64,000 nucleotides of DNA from Dichetophora obliterata (Eukaryota > Arthropoda > Insecta > Diptera > Sciomyzidae): NCBI GenBank assembly GCA_963920525.1, contig OY986435.1:275798848-275862847 (forward strand). Direction: 5' to 3'. The notes under the pieces were generated by a model that saw nothing but the letters and a program-made list of their open reading frames with translations, had not been told where the DNA came from and searched no databases. Position numbers and translations under genes: made by a program. Shown one piece after another: positions 22,021 to 34,697 of this stretch (position 1 is its first letter; each line of letters starts with the position of its first letter).

Positions 22021-24249
22021 CTTTTAAAACTCTAAAAAATATATGAAATTTCAATATTTTATTATTTTGTAATTCTAAGTTGCTATAAAGCCTATTAAGA
22101 CATAGCTAACAAATAGATAAATAAATATATTGGAATGAATCAATGACAAATTCGGCTTTTATGCGAAAAGTAAACAAGACATGTCAGATTATTTCTGGCA
22201 GGCTTGAGCACCACCCTACACAGCCATAAGATTTTCTGCTAGGATGCTTCAACTAAAAAACCAAAGAAAGGATTTATATACTAATATGGAAATTAGTCGA
22301 AGGGATCAAAGTGATCTTAAAACACACTTGATTGGATACGACACATAAACGAAAGTATATATAAAACGTACATTTGCGTTGAGGCTATTTATAATAAAAC
22401 ATTTTATATTCCCATGGATTAAACGTGAATATAAGACTTTATTTTTTCAATAATCCTTGCAGATGCTCGAGTAAGGATTTATATAAATTTATAATTTTAA
22501 TTATTTAAAAACAAATTGCAAAAAATACTATATATTTGTTGATATACAACATATGTGTGTATGTTTGTGTGTAGGTATGAATACGAGTAAAATCCTTGAT
22601 ATTAAGTTTTAAGCCGCTTTGAATGGCTTTTAACACTGTAGTAGGAGTAAAACATATCAATAGTTGTCGTCGTTGTTATTGTGTGGTTGTTGTTGTTGTC
22701 GTTTATTTTTGCTTTCTAGTGAAAATGCACACGAATGGTATGAGTATTTGTGTGCGTCTATCTGTTTGTCTGGTTGTGTGTGTGTGTCTGTGTGGGAGAG
22801 TGTGAAATAAAATTATATGCGTGTAAAATATGCCACTTAAATCCATGTAAATATAATTAATGCTAATTGCAAGCATTAACAACGGATTTTCATGCGTTTC
22901 AATGTGTTTCTGATGAATATTTTTGCACATTAATACAAGCAATAAATTAAAAAAATAAAAAGAAATAACAGCCACAAACGCATAAAATTGAAACGTGTGC
23001 AATATAAATAAAATATCTTGTGCTTTTTGTTCCGCTTATTGAAGCAGTTTAAATGCTTAATGTCTCACACACGCAGTAGATGCGATTAAGTCGCTTCTCC
23101 AAGGACAACTTCATGTTGCATTATGTCGCATTGCATTAAACTAATCATGCCTGTGTGTTGGTGAGCTCATAAATTACAACATGTCATGGTATCGGTGCCC
23201 ACTCCGCTCTTCACTATTCTATTGAAATTTTCTTGTTCGGTTGATCGTTCGGTTGGTCAGGCTCCCTGAAGTATGCAAGCTTTTGGCTAGCCAATCAACC
23301 GCTACGGCAATAAATTGCGACAATTTAAATAAAAATCAACAACGCAAACTAAAATTTATGCGGCACACACAAATGCTAAAGAATCACACACAAACACACA
23401 TATAAAGTTGACTCAATTGGCGTGTATCTAATTTCATGGCTCAATGCGTGCTGATTGTGGATGTACGAATGTGTGTGTACGTGTGTGTGCAACAGCATAA
23501 AAAGAGATCCACCAAAAGACAGGCCAAAATGGTCAAAATTATGAACGAACACCCGCAATAAATGTTGGCCATTTTGTTTAGGTGTGTGTGTGTGTGTGCC
23601 AGCGCATTGTGGTCATTATTACGCACTGCTGGCTGCGACAATCGTTGTGGTCCACCACTAACTGGCAAAACTTATCTTATTTATGTATATGTGCATATGC
23701 AAGTGTTAGTGTTTGGTGTGTTGTGGTGAGGTTTGGAGTGGGTGGGCGTGCATGGGTTGCTCGTTTATGCATGTATTTAGCCAAACGACATCATGTTTAA
23801 CATAGCATAAAGCAAAAACAATAACAACAATAACATTCGCGCACTATTTGTAAATCTTCATCAAAATCCGCAGCTCGGCTTAATGCGGTTTATCACACAT
23901 GTCAGAATCAATCGCAGGGTTAGTTGGTCAATTGCTTAAGCTGCATGCCATCTATTATGTCAGAGTGTGTGTATGTGTGTGTTTGTTTGCTTGTGTTTCG
24001 GTCATCATTTTTTTGTTTACTCAAAGCGATATTTATAATGTTTGTATAGCTTTGCACTCAGTTTAAATAATTCAAGATATGAAACCATCGAATTTCAGTT
24101 ATTTTAAATCCTTACTAATATTTTATCCTAAATATCTCGTTCTTGCTGTGATTGAAAAAATTGAATTTTACGTTTCTAAAAAACTGTTAACGGGTTAAGA
24201 TTTAAAAAACTTCAGTGTCACTAGAACAATATTAATGGACAGAGGCAAG
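22021..24249. other. Intron DNA with TG/CA microsatellites
   Basis: 22740-22800, 23380-23500, 23580-23600 and 23960-23990 carry TG/CA runs. Runs such as GTTGTTGTTGTCG and the generally unique look suggest old intron sequence rather than recent transposons. Open frames here arise from the TG repeats. Confidence 0.55.
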
Positions 24250-25555
24250 GTAAGAAAATTTTAACTATCAGTAAAGCTAATTCAAGGTGTTTTTCCCCCC
24301 AAAATAGTACGCTGGATTTATACAGCAATTGTCTGCCCCATACTTATATATGGCTCACGGATATGATGGAGGGCCCTTGATAAGACAACTGCACTTCAGA
24401 AATTTACAAAAGTGCAAGTCTATGTACTACTGGGGCATTGTCTTCAACACCAAACAGCGATCTAAATGTCGTGCTTCATCTTCCTCCTCTTGATATCTTT
24501 GCCAGGGAAAGTGCTAATATAGCAGCCATCAGACTGAGAGAATCTGGAAATTGAATTAGTAATAACTGTGGCCACACACTTATTCTGAACTCCTCTGCAC
24601 CCGACAAAACAGACTACTGTGTGCCTCACTTAAAAGAATAGAACTACGTAGTTCTCGTCCCTTCACGGCTAGGCTGGGCAAACAAAATCCCCCTTAAAAC
24701 CTCCGGCATAAAAATTTTAACAGATGGATCTAAACTTCGAGAACAAGTAGGGGAAGGTATTTACTACCAGGATCTTGAAATCAAAGCGTCCTTTAGATTT
24801 CCAAATTATTGTAGTGCCTACCAAGAGGAAATGATGGCTACTCACGAAACCGCTAAGATTCTAGGTCAAAAAAACCTTGAGGGAAAGAGTATTTCCATCT
24901 TTTCAGATAGCCAAGCTGCAATGAAGACGCTGAACTCACATATTGACAAATCTAAAACTCTCACTGAGTGCAGCAGATCACTTAACAAGATGGCAAGGCT
25001 ACTTAGGATCACCTCATATGGGTACCGGACATATGGATATCGAGGCCAATAATTTGGCTGACGAATTGGCAAGGAATGGTAAGACCTCTAACACCCTCTT
25101 AAGTGAGGACTTTATTGGTATACCCATTTCCTCCTATAAACTCCAGTGCAAGAACAGTTTTTTAAGTCTTGCATAAGAACGCTGAGAACACCTTGATACA
25201 TGCAAGACAACTAAGCTAACATGACCTACCTACGACTTAATACGAACCAACTCACTGCTTGAGTTAAGAAGGGTAAACCTGTCAAAAATAGCAGGAATCC
25301 TCACGGGTCACTGCCTAGATTTCTGCAGAAGCTGCAGATGTAAGGAGGAGGTATAAAATGCTCAGCACTTCCTCTGCGAATGTCCGGCTTTAGCTAAAGG
25401 AAGAATGGTAACTTTGGGCCATCCCTTTCTAAATGGACTTGCCGAAGTCTCATACCTGGAAATCATTATCTGCTCGAACTGGTTTGAGGAGGGAAATCTC
25501 TTATAAGTATACGAGTCGTCTATCGGCTCAGCCACCTTTACCTAACCTAACTTAA
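24250..25555 (+). pseudogene. LINE C-terminal region with RNase H domain (I/LOA-like)
   Basis: Seen: the end of a reverse transcriptase region (YTAIVCPILIYGS, WWRALDKTT, LHLPPLDIFARES at 24310-24520), then an RNase H domain: LTDGSKL at 24720, YQEEMMA at 24820, FSDSQAAMK at 24900 and the degraded region before DIEANNLADELARNG at 25040-25080. A C-terminal zinc-knuckle-like segment (CRSCRCKEE... HFLCECPAL) follows at about 25320-25395. The 3' end is TACCTAACCTAACTTAAAC. Known: RNase H downstream of RT occurs in I, LOA and related LINE clades. Frameshifts and stops break it; the 5' part is absent. Confidence 0.8.
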
Positions 25556-25619
25556 ACTAAAGCTAAATCAAAAGATTAACTCAAGCTAACTAAAACAGAC
25601 CTTAAAATCCTAATTAGCT

Positions 25620-25915
25620 ATTTTATAGATCACTGTTCACTCAGATACCATCTTAAAAAGATGGGCATCTATCTGAACCAGATGTCTGCAGTCTATGCGA
25701 AGAGGAGGAAGAAACGCCAGAACACATTCTTTGTGAATGTCCGGCAATCCGCAGTCTAAGATCTCTCCTCTTTAGAGGGGCAGTAGTGCCTTCATCAACA
25801 ATTTGGAACACCAGAAACAGTGCTCAAATTTACTAAAAGCCAAAATCTGGAGAGTTAATCAAGGGCATGCAAAATAGATTCTATGGATTGCGGTGCACAT
25901 GGACTTATTACAAAC
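25620..25915 (+). pseudogene. Second LINE C-terminus fragment
   Basis: Reads in part ITGHCSLRYHLKKMG, then CSLCEEEEETPEHILCECPAI, the Cys-Cys-His-Cys tail found at the end of RNase H-bearing LINEs. It follows directly after the 3' end of the first LINE but is a different subfamily. Frameshifts are present. Confidence 0.75.
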
Positions 25916-26285
25916 TAACTAAGATTTTTAAAAACAACTTTTAAACTTAAACTTTAAAATGCAAGAAGAATTTTGATATTAGTTTTAATTGAAAATCGGA
26001 ATGTAAACATTTTTAAAGATCTTTTGTAGAACTAAATATGATGATGCACATATTTGTCAAAGTTTTTAAAGGCGCACTTAGACCCATATGATTTCAATTA
26101 CCTCTTTATTAGTATAAGAGTTGTAAGGAAATTTGTCTGTATATTATAACAAAAATATCCAGATCCAAGTATTTCATCTGCAGATCACAGCATTTTTAAC
26201 GGTAGTAAGAAAAAAAAATGTTAGATTCGTTTGTCGCTTACAACGATATTCGCGGTGACTCTTCATATATTAAAATCTCTTAAAG

Positions 26286-26765
26286 CAGTATTCTCGTGTA
26301 GAAAATAGAAAAAAAAGTAAAATAATAAATATTTTTTTTTTTTAATTTTTCGATAGTTTCAGTTTATACTCAAGAATATCTTCTTAAAATGATTTTTCAA
26401 CATTCGAATTATTTTGCAAGCTATTGCCATTTTTGTGTCGTCAGTTACTGCCTGAAACTTAACTTAAAAACTTTAAACATGTTTTTCTTGTTATCTAAGT
26501 TCTAATGGACCGAAATTAAATTTTTTTTCAGATTACTAACTAGAAAGGTTGAAATCGCGTCAAGATGAACACGGTAGTTGTCCCCCTCGACTCCAATAGC
26601 GTTTAAATTCGTTAACAATGATTTATTTTTTTTGAAAATTTTTTTTAAATTCTTACGATGTGAATAATTAAGTGATACAAAATAATTAATAAAAATATTA
26701 ATTGGTTCTTTTTTATCGACCGTCAAAAGCGGCCCAAAATTCGGACCTCTACACGAGAATACTGC
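26286..26765. mobile_element. MITE with exact 18-bp inverted ends
   Basis: GCAGTATTCTCGTGTAGA at 26286-26303 is the exact complement of 26748-26765. The interior (about 440 bp) has no homology to transposases; the minus-strand open frame inside is low-complexity. Flanks CTCTTAAA and CTCAAAGT are only loosely alike, so the duplication is unproven. Confidence 0.6.
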
Positions 26766-26830
26766 CTCAAAGTAGTATATCACAAAGTTCAAGAGCTGCA
26801 AAAGAGAAGCCATGCGATATTTCTAAATCA

Positions 26831-27611
26831 GGGGGTTGGAATTAGTTTTAAAAGTTTTCTAAGAGATGGCGTAACTATCAATAGATCGCATCGGGCACAC
26901 CTGTGACTATATTCATTTCAAAACACATTGTCTAAGCTTCATTTTTCAGTATGTGTCATTCCACTGAAGTGTAAACAACATATATTTTTTTCTCTGTGAA
27001 CATGTCGACTTTCGTTCCAACAAAACGCAATTTTGCGGGAAGGTTTACTTTTGTGCTTCCATTTGAAGAAAAAAGCGGTTGAAGCACAACGCACGCTTAC
27101 TGAGGGGCTTACGGGGACTATGCTCCATCGATTTCTACTTGTGAGTACTGGTTCCGTCGGTTTAAAAGTGGTGATTTTGATACGGAAGACAAAGAGCGTC
27201 CGGGCCAGCCGAAAAAGTTTGAAGATGAGGAATTGGAGGCTTTGCTTGATGAAGACCCGTGTCAAACCCTTCAAGAATTGTCAGAATCATTGGGAGTCGA
27301 CTTATCAACGGTCGGCAAACGCTTGAAGGCCATGGGAATGATTCAAAAGCAAGGAAATTGGGTGCCGTACCAGTTGAAGCCGAGAGACGTTGAACGGCGA
27401 TTTTGCATGTGCGAACAACTGCTTCAACGGCATAAAAGGAAGAGTTTTTTGACGAATCGTTCTTCCGGCGCGGAATCCATATGCTGCCAGAAAGATGGGA
27501 AAATGTTGTAGCTAACGATGGACAATACTTTGAATAATATACATTGTACCGTTGTTTCTAAATAAATGCTCAAAAACCGAAAAAAAACCTTTAAAATTAA
27601 TTCCAACCCCC
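26831..27611 (+). pseudogene. mariner element, internally deleted, both TIRs present
   Basis: Seen: TIRs GGGGGTTGGAATTAGTTTTAAAA at the left (first 20 bases at 26831-26850) and its near-complement ending at 27611. Inside on the plus strand is the N-terminal half of mariner transposase, with frameshifts: KKKAVEAQRTLTE near 27065, YWFRRFKSGDFDTEDKERP around 27140, then an open DEDPCQTLQELSESLGVDLS, GNWVPYQLKPRDVERR at 27350-27400 and LLQRHKRKSFL. It then jumps directly to the C-terminus LPERWENVVANDGQYFE at 27480-27530. The DDD catalytic core is deleted. Element length is about 781 bp against the roughly 1.3 kb usual for mariner. Confidence 0.9.
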
Positions 27612-27994
27612 AATAGAAGGCTTCGTAAGGACCATGTTAAGTGAACAAAAGCTGCATTCCCGTGGCATTAGATCAGATAAAATCTCAGTGGAACAAATTT
27701 AGTTCGACTTTATAACAATTTGGCACCACTGACCAAACCAAACAGCTGTTTGAAGAACAATGAAGTCCATTGATCGATGAAACGTCAAAGTACGACAATT
27801 AGTTATACGAACAGTTATTTAGATTTGCTAACTATGTTTGTTTTGAAAAAAATGCTTGAAACTTGGCAGCATTTTAAGATTAGAAATAGAGCCGAAAATC
27901 GAGCTGTTTCTAATTTTTGTTTTTGTTTTGTGAATAAAATAGAGCTGCGCTCTAGATCAACGACCACGGGAATGCAGCTAAGATATCATATAAC

Positions 27995-28537
27995 AATAGG
28001 CGATTTTCTTTTTCCAAATCAGACCACAGATCTGAGCAGATCTGATCAAACAAAAATTAGTCTGATTTGGTAATGAAACATTTTGGGAACATTTGCATCT
28101 TTCGTCCACTTAAATGTCAAGATATGTAATTTTTTAGATAAATAGCTAAATTTAATAAAAAATAGTACATTCTAAACTAGTGCCAGCCATTTTTTGCTTG
28201 ATTTTTTTATGTATGCGGTATCACAACGGACCTCACTGGTCTAAGTGAGCTGTGGTACGTGCGTTTTGGTTTTAAGCACGTACAGCGGCTGCCGCCTCAA
28301 CCTAACCTAACCTAACCTTCTATGTATGCGTTGGCAGCCGATTGATTAGTGCTCAGTAAAAAAATTCTGAGCTTGTCGACAGCATCTGACTAACACTCAG
28401 ACCATGAGCAAACCATGAAAAGAAACGCATATATTGAACACAGCTAAGTCTGAGGTAAAAAATAAACGCTGATCTGTTTTTGACAACTCATGCTCAGCTC
28501 GGATGTAATAAAGAAAAACGCCTAATATCAACACGTC
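27995..28537. mobile_element. Possible TIR element hosting a LINE 3' end
   Basis: ATAGGCGATTTTCTTTTT at the left pairs imperfectly with GAAAAACGCCTAATATC at the right. CAGATCTGAGC motifs occur near both ends (28025, and CTCAGCTCGGATG near 28495). A LINE 3' end sits inside at 28210-28320. Confidence 0.4.
28210..28320 (+). repeat. LINE 3' end with CCTAACCTAACC tail
   Basis: The motif CACAACGGACCTCACTGG, then GGCTGCCGCCTCAACCTAACC and a short (CTAAC)n tail, are typical of 3' ends of RNase H/R1-like fly LINEs. Only the untranslated end is present. Confidence 0.6.
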
Positions 28538-30429
28538 TGAGTTGTTTTTTAACTGCATTTAAAAGTTATGTGAGAATTGGTGTCATAAAATAATGACAAA
28601 GAGTACCAACAACATTCTTTCCTCTTATAATCACAAGCCAATGAAATAAAAAAGAGCTGTACCAAATATAAAGTTGGTAGATCAGGTAGATTTTAAGAAA
28701 TTTTAATCACCACGAAGGCACTTTTAAAATAACTCAATTGTAAGATTGAAATTTTTGAATAGGTACATAAAATTTTTTGAGAACTTCAAGGAGATCTCAT
28801 TGTTAGACTCTCTATGCTTTTTTATATGAATATGTATATATCAAATATATGGCTGAGTTTCTAAAATAAATAAAACACACTGATGCACTGCAAAAATGCC
28901 TTTCGGAACTCAGCCTATTTGTTAAAGATGTCATAAAGTTTTGTGCAATACTTTACTCAGAATGCATATTACATTAAAAAAAAGGTAGTAAACATCATTG
29001 AAATTTAGGGATAAAATAAATAGATTGGACGTACATATATGCACCGTCAAAAGATTTTTTTAGACATAAAATGTTATTAGGAAAATCTTTTTCAAACATA
29101 TCAAAGTTTTTGTATTTATGGTGCAAAACCACATAACTAATACCCAATAAACTTTTAGTGCGAAAAAAAAACTCGGACGTGCTGAAGTATAACTTTTTTC
29201 AGAAAAAATGGTTTTCATAACGTCCTCTTTAAAAAATTACCTTGGCTACACTTTTAAATTAAAGAATTAATTAAGAATTTTTAAACTGTTGGACTGAGTC
29301 ATGATTCATTTCAATGTGTGTTGATAAGTGTTCAGTGTGTAGCTGAATAATCAAATGTATTTATTTTATAATGATTTTGTGATGATTAGCCTCGATTGTT
29401 AAAAAATTGCTTTGACTCAACATATATGAATTAAAGAAGCTACGAATATACTTGGCACTATTTACTAAGACTTATTGATAGTCCATAAATATTGCTAGAC
29501 AGATGCTAACCCAATACATTTAGTAAATGCAATCATAATCTTTTCTTAGTGTAACTTTTTATGTTCCAAATCCAAAAAATGGTTCCGAGTTTCGTATATT
29601 TGTAACATCCATTTATTTATTACAAGTTTTTGGCTTGATATCAATAGCAACAATATAAGTTACTACAATTTTATAGTGCCATTCCACTTGATTTTTTTTT
29701 TATGTAAATATGGTATGAAAAAGTTTTCTTGTTGTTCCAAATTTAGCAAGTTGTATGAGAGAACTCTATTAAAATTAGACGAAGAATTTTCGAATTTTAT
29801 TCAAAGCTGAGAATAGTTACAAACCGATGCCTATGCCGATGCGATGCTTAAATTTCCTGCCGTTACCGATTAATAGCTCGAACACAAATTAACATTGAAT
29901 TTAAATTTAAACTAGTCGACCTGTGTAGTCTAGTTAAGAATGAGCTAGGCTATCAAGTCAGATTCAAATTCGAGTTCGGGCATGGTTCTTTTGGCTTTCT
30001 TTGATCTTTACTACATTTAAGAATTATTAAAACAAAAATCGACAACTAAATTATGGAAAATGTGGCATTAAAGGACAGGAACAACTGAGTGCTGGAAATG
30101 CTTGCCGAGGCTAAGGTATAACACTAGCCTCGGTTATAAGCAATTCAAATTGCCTTCTACGTTTGCTCAGCCTAATCGATAATGCACGTATGGTTCCAAT
30201 CAATTTTTCCTCAAATAATCTATTCCTTTTCTTTCAGGTCAAAAAAAAATATTATAAAAATGTGTATGGGCATTTGCACAGAAAAGTTACACAGTGACGA
30301 AAAATTAAAACTTATTAAAAACATATTATTTTATGATATTATCTAAGAGAAACCTTTTGATTTAATTAAATAAAGCAATTTATGCATAAATTCATTTACC
30401 ATGATAATCAAATCGTCCGCACCGTTTGA
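28538..30429. other. Intron DNA without recognised features
   Basis: AT-rich. I see no gene and no clear element ends. Confidence 0.5.
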
Positions 30430-30989
30430 GATGGGTGTGTGTCACGATAAATCACGTCGTGATCGAGCCCATACAAAAATAACGAAATATTCGTGAGCGT
30501 GAGTGATTGAATTTTGCTCGTGCATGAATTAAATTTCTTCGTGTTACGACTTGTTTATTTTAATTTTTCAAATTTATGCAAAATATAGTACTGATTTTGT
30601 TTTACGATTTTTCTACTGTAAATTGCATACAAAATGCAACACTGACCACTTCTAATAAAGCGACAACAACCAACTTCGCTTTCTTTAACTATTTCGCAAA
30701 ACTTCAGAAACTACTTGAGTCAAATTTAGCCTCAAAGAGGAAAGAGGATCCGACTGCTAGGTGAAAATTTGGATGAATTACTAACTAATTAATGTATTTA
30801 TATAATTTTAATACATATGTTAGATGTACCCATACATAATATGAATTGAATTTACGCTTCTTATTTTAAAAACACTACATAAACTTTAATTTTAAACTTA
30901 GTAAGCGTGCCTAATCGTGCGTGATCGTGAGTATAAATAGTTTTAATCGTAACCTTGCTTGACTCAAAATTACTCACGCGCCCATCTCA
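30430..30989. mobile_element. TIR element (about 560 bp)
   Basis: GAGATGGGTGTGTG at the left and CACGCGCCCATCTC at the right are inverted repeats, both followed inward by CACGA/TCGTG-rich sequence (CACGATAAATCACG, CGTGCGTGATCGTGAG). A 62-codon open frame at 30576-30764 has no family resemblance I can defend. Superfamily unknown; hAT-like is possible. Confidence 0.55.
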
Positions 30990-31375
30990 ACTTCACCGTT
31001 TCACAAATGTAGTTTTTCTTTTTCGCAAATGTTTCGTAAAATCTTTTGTGTTAAAATGGAAGTAAAAATGGAAGGCATTGGCTAAAGATAATGAAAAAAT
31101 TGTTGAGGCAAGGAAAGAAAAATATAGTAAATTTGTTTTTTAATTACAAAATTAAACTACGATGAAAATTTAAGTAAACTACTTGTCAGAAATTTTAAAT
31201 TATTATCATGAATTTTCTGAAACTTTTTGAATTGCTTTAGTTTTGTACGCTTTGTCATTATAGCTGTAAAAGTTATCGGGATGATTTAAGGAAAAATAAT
31301 GTTCAGCTGCTTGAAGAAACAAGTATGAGTCATCCTTGAGCTCACCAACATTGTACTCGTTTTGAATCCGAACTA

Positions 31376-31645
31376 TTTAAAAAAAAGAGTCCGTTGTGAA
31401 TTCGCATTATTTAAAAAAAAAAGTCTGAAACGGATTCATATATGAAGTCCGAGAGGGATTCGTAAATGAAGTCCGTTCCGAGTCCGTGACGAATCCGAAA
31501 AAGTGTAAAAAGCTATTCGTATTTTTTAGAGGAATTTCAGTTGAAAAAGGATCAGTCCCGGATGCGAAACGCAATCCGTTTCGAATAAAAAATACGAAGA
31601 AGTAAGTCCGTCTCGAATTCGAAACGGATCTGTTTGGCACACTAG
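31376..31645 (-). repeat. Copy of the element with degenerate 24-bp repeats
   Basis: The reverse complement begins TAGTGTGCCAAACAGATC and runs through three diverged copies of a GACTTCATATACGAATCCG-type unit to AGTCCG/TTTAAATAATGCG. The same element in the opposite orientation, with more repeat units, is at 63669-64000. Confidence 0.8.
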
Positions 31646-31918
31646 GAACACACAGTATGACAATCCCAGATAAAAAACAAAGCAGGCCAGTTTTTAAGTC
31701 TACTTTTTGAAATCTTAAAAACTTCCACTTTACTTCTAAGTAAGGTGCATTAGCATAAGTATCATGTTTGCTAATGCAAAATTCTGGTTCATTTTTAATT
31801 GACAAAAACTTCAATATTTTTATGATTGCTGTAATTCGCCGACACTTTGTGTTTTCTTCGAAGCACTTTTAATAGCAACAATGTTGTTATGTATCTTATT
31901 TCAACAACATCACAACAG

Positions 31919-32000
31919 TGCGAATTGCTCAGTTGGCTAGGGATTTAGTTTTTATTCTTGTTTTTTGGAATCTTGAGTAGTAGGTTCAAATCCCAGCAGA
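31919..32000 (+). mobile_element. tRNA-like SINE head
   Basis: A box-like TTGCTCAGTTGGCTAGGG and B box GGTTCAAATCCC, separated by an expanded T-rich stretch. Followed by AT-rich sequence. Not a plausible functional tRNA. Confidence 0.55.
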
Positions 32001-32103
32001 GACATAATTGGTTTTTTTCCATAATGTCTTTTAGTTTTGTTTTGATTTTTTTTTAATTTGTTCAGTTTTTTTCATTAACAAAACGACCGCGTTAATTTTC
32101 TTA

Positions 32104-32244
32104 CTCTGTGCTCGTACGTTTTATCCTTAATGAAGAAATTGAGCGACTATTAGTTAACAGCTGCTATGGTCGAATGGATAAGCTGATGCACTTACACTAA
32201 CGCGGCCGAGTTTGAAGTCTCCGCATAATGGTAATTTTTCAATT
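32104..32244 (+). repeat. tRNA-like repeat shared with 17756-17876
   Basis: Contains TGGTCGAATGGATAAGC (A-box-like) and GAGTTTGAAGTCTC (B-box-like), preceded by CTTAATGAAGAAATTGAGCGAC. It aligns with 17756-17876 apart from an indel around the A box. Confidence 0.6.
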
Positions 32245-32590
32245 GCCAGCAACATGGGTTGGAAGTTCAGCAGACATGATCGCCTCCATATCAGCTTATA
32301 TCTTTTTTCAATAGGCATGCCCTAGGACGGCATTACTGTCAAATGAACTGCCGTAGCAGCAATGCAGCATTCATCTCATGGTATGAATGCAAAATTAATA
32401 CCGTGTGATGAATGCAGTATTAATGCCGTGAGATGCATGCAGTATTGCTGCTACGGCAGTTCATTTGACAGACCTGCCGGTTTAGGAGATGCCGTTAGAA
32501 AAAAGATATAAGCGGGTATGGAGGTGAGCATGTCTCCTGACCTTCCGAGGCATGTCGCAGCAGGGCTCCTTTTCCAACTGGGATGTAAAG
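32243..32590. mobile_element. Long hairpin element (arms about 130-150 bp)
   Basis: The left arm (to about 32390) and right arm (from about 32410) are inverted repeats through CTCCATA, GCTTATATC, GGCAT and CTGTCAAATGAACTGCCG and GTAGCAGCAATGC. The loop carries two to three tandem units of GATGAATGCAGTATTAATGC type. GC content is clearly above the surroundings. Non-coding foldback-type element. Confidence 0.8.
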
Positions 32591-34660
32591 CGGCCTTTAT
32601 GACCTAAAAATTTGCAATAAACACTTCTTGCTATTCATTATTATAATAAACAGTCTTCCGATAATGCAATTTTTATATTTATTTAGTTGAAAGGAACTAT
32701 TTTTCTATATGTGTAGTAGAAAGCTATGGACAAATCTTGTCCAAAGTTATTTGTTCTAAAATTTTATAAGATATATTTGCATAGAATATTTTAATACTCT
32801 ACGACGACTAGATACATTTAACGGGAGAGAGAGTTGAGTTACAAAAGACTTGAATTAATATACATACATTAATTTTTTTTGCCTTAAAGGCAGATAATTA
32901 TGCTAATGACAAATGTCCATCTTCACTCATGGGTATCAAAAAATAATATTTTCAATCAAAGAAGCATATCTACACCATCAAAAAGAACATCTTGTATTTG
33001 AAAAAAAATCTAATACTCGTCTCCCTGCTAATAAGATGCAGCAATGCAAAACAATCAGAGAAAAAAATTTGTTGTATGAGCAAACGAAAGGCAAAACGAT
33101 TTGAAAAATAAAATTCATATGTATGCTGCTGGCGGTATGTCACAGAAAATTTATGCAAAATGCAAATAAGCTGCATAATTGAAATTAATTATCAACAATT
33201 CACGTTGCAGCCAAAGTTGAACGTGCGTGGGTATCTAATACTAAACAATGGGCATTTGAGTGTGTGTGTATGTTCTAGTGGGTGTGAGCGCGTAATGGTG
33301 TTTATTGATGTGTGGCGGTTGACTGCGTGCGCGCCCTATTTATGTAATTTAATAAAAGCTCTTAATTAGCTACTTTATTATTAAAACTTGTTCACAGTTG
33401 ATTGATTATAAGTAGAGCTAGTGTGACAATACGTGAGAGTGTTTAAGTATGCATGTGTGTGGTCAAAACTTTCCTTAAAGATATGTAAAAAAATATATTT
33501 TCTATCTTTTTAATTTTTCTTAGAAATTAAACATTTTTTTCCAACAAAACTATTGAATTATTAAATCTATTTTGAACAATTCCTGCTTTTACAGAATTTA
33601 CTTGTAGTTAAGCTTTTTTTTGTCAAAGCTCGCTGATAACGTGTTGAGCTTTATTATGTTTTTATTGTTTATCATACTGCTGTCATTAGTTTTGCTTACA
33701 ATTAAATTAAATTTACAATATATAAAAAAAGTTTTCTTAAAATTCATCATATAGTCGACAATTTTCTATTTTTTATTGTTTATTTTTTTTACTATGCATT
33801 ATTAACATGTGTCACTCGCACGTTAATTTATTGTTTCAGCATTAATTAAATTTCAACATTTTATTCAATTATTTTTGTAAATTGACTGCCTGTTTTGCGG
33901 TTGACTTAAATTTATTTTGAAATAATTGTTTTGACCGCAAACTTTTTAAAAAAAATTTTACCAGAAATTCTCATTATTACTGAGGCCACCCACTGTTATA
34001 AAAACAACCAAAATTAATAAAAATGCCTGTTTCTATGGAACCAGAATTGTAACAATTCAACATCGTTATATATTTAAAATGTGTTACTTTTTTAAGTCAG
34101 TATTTCAGTTTGTAAGCAGTTTTAAACGAAATAGTTACTTTTCGCTCATAACTTAATGCTTTCTTTAAGAATGAAATTTTAAAAAAACATTATTAACATG
34201 GTGATCCTTAAGAAATAATTCTTTCATTGCGTCGGTTTGGCAACAAGGTGGACAGGTCAATGTCAAGGTGAAAAATTGCCTTATTTATGTAAAAAATCCC
34301 CAAATATATGAAATTAAGTTGTACCGAAATGTAAAATGAAGTTATTTCAAAATTATAATTTTTCTTCATAGAAGTTAGCTATAGAAAAATGTGAAACATT
34401 TCTATAGAATTTTTAAACCATCTAAAAAAAAACACACAAAAAAGGTACAACTTCAAAATACGAAATAAATTTGAAACAAAGAAAAATACTAAAAAAACAA
34501 AAGCGTGTGTAATACGGACCAGATAACTGCATGGGTGTATTAATTGCACATAAAAAGTTATTTCACAAAAAATAGTTTCAGTTTGTGTGTGATGCTTGCA
34601 CACAAAGTGCAAATGGAAATCATACACGCTCAAACACAGTTGTCAACAAGACTCGTTACT
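32591..34660. other. Intron DNA without recognised features
   Basis: AT-rich, with TG-rich patches near 33260-33300 and 33450. Open frames are short and composition-driven. Confidence 0.5.
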
Positions 34661-34662
34661 TG

Positions 34663-34697
34663 CAAGAGCAAGACATCGCAAGACATCGCAAGACATG
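34663..34697 (+). repeat. 11-bp tandem repeat
   Basis: Three units of CAAGACATCG in a row (GCAAGACATCGCAAGACATC...). Confidence 0.75.

Noticed and set aside
22703..23668. Several 60-99 codon frames rich in His/Thr or Cys/Val
   Set aside because: Produced by TG/CA microsatellites in intron DNA.
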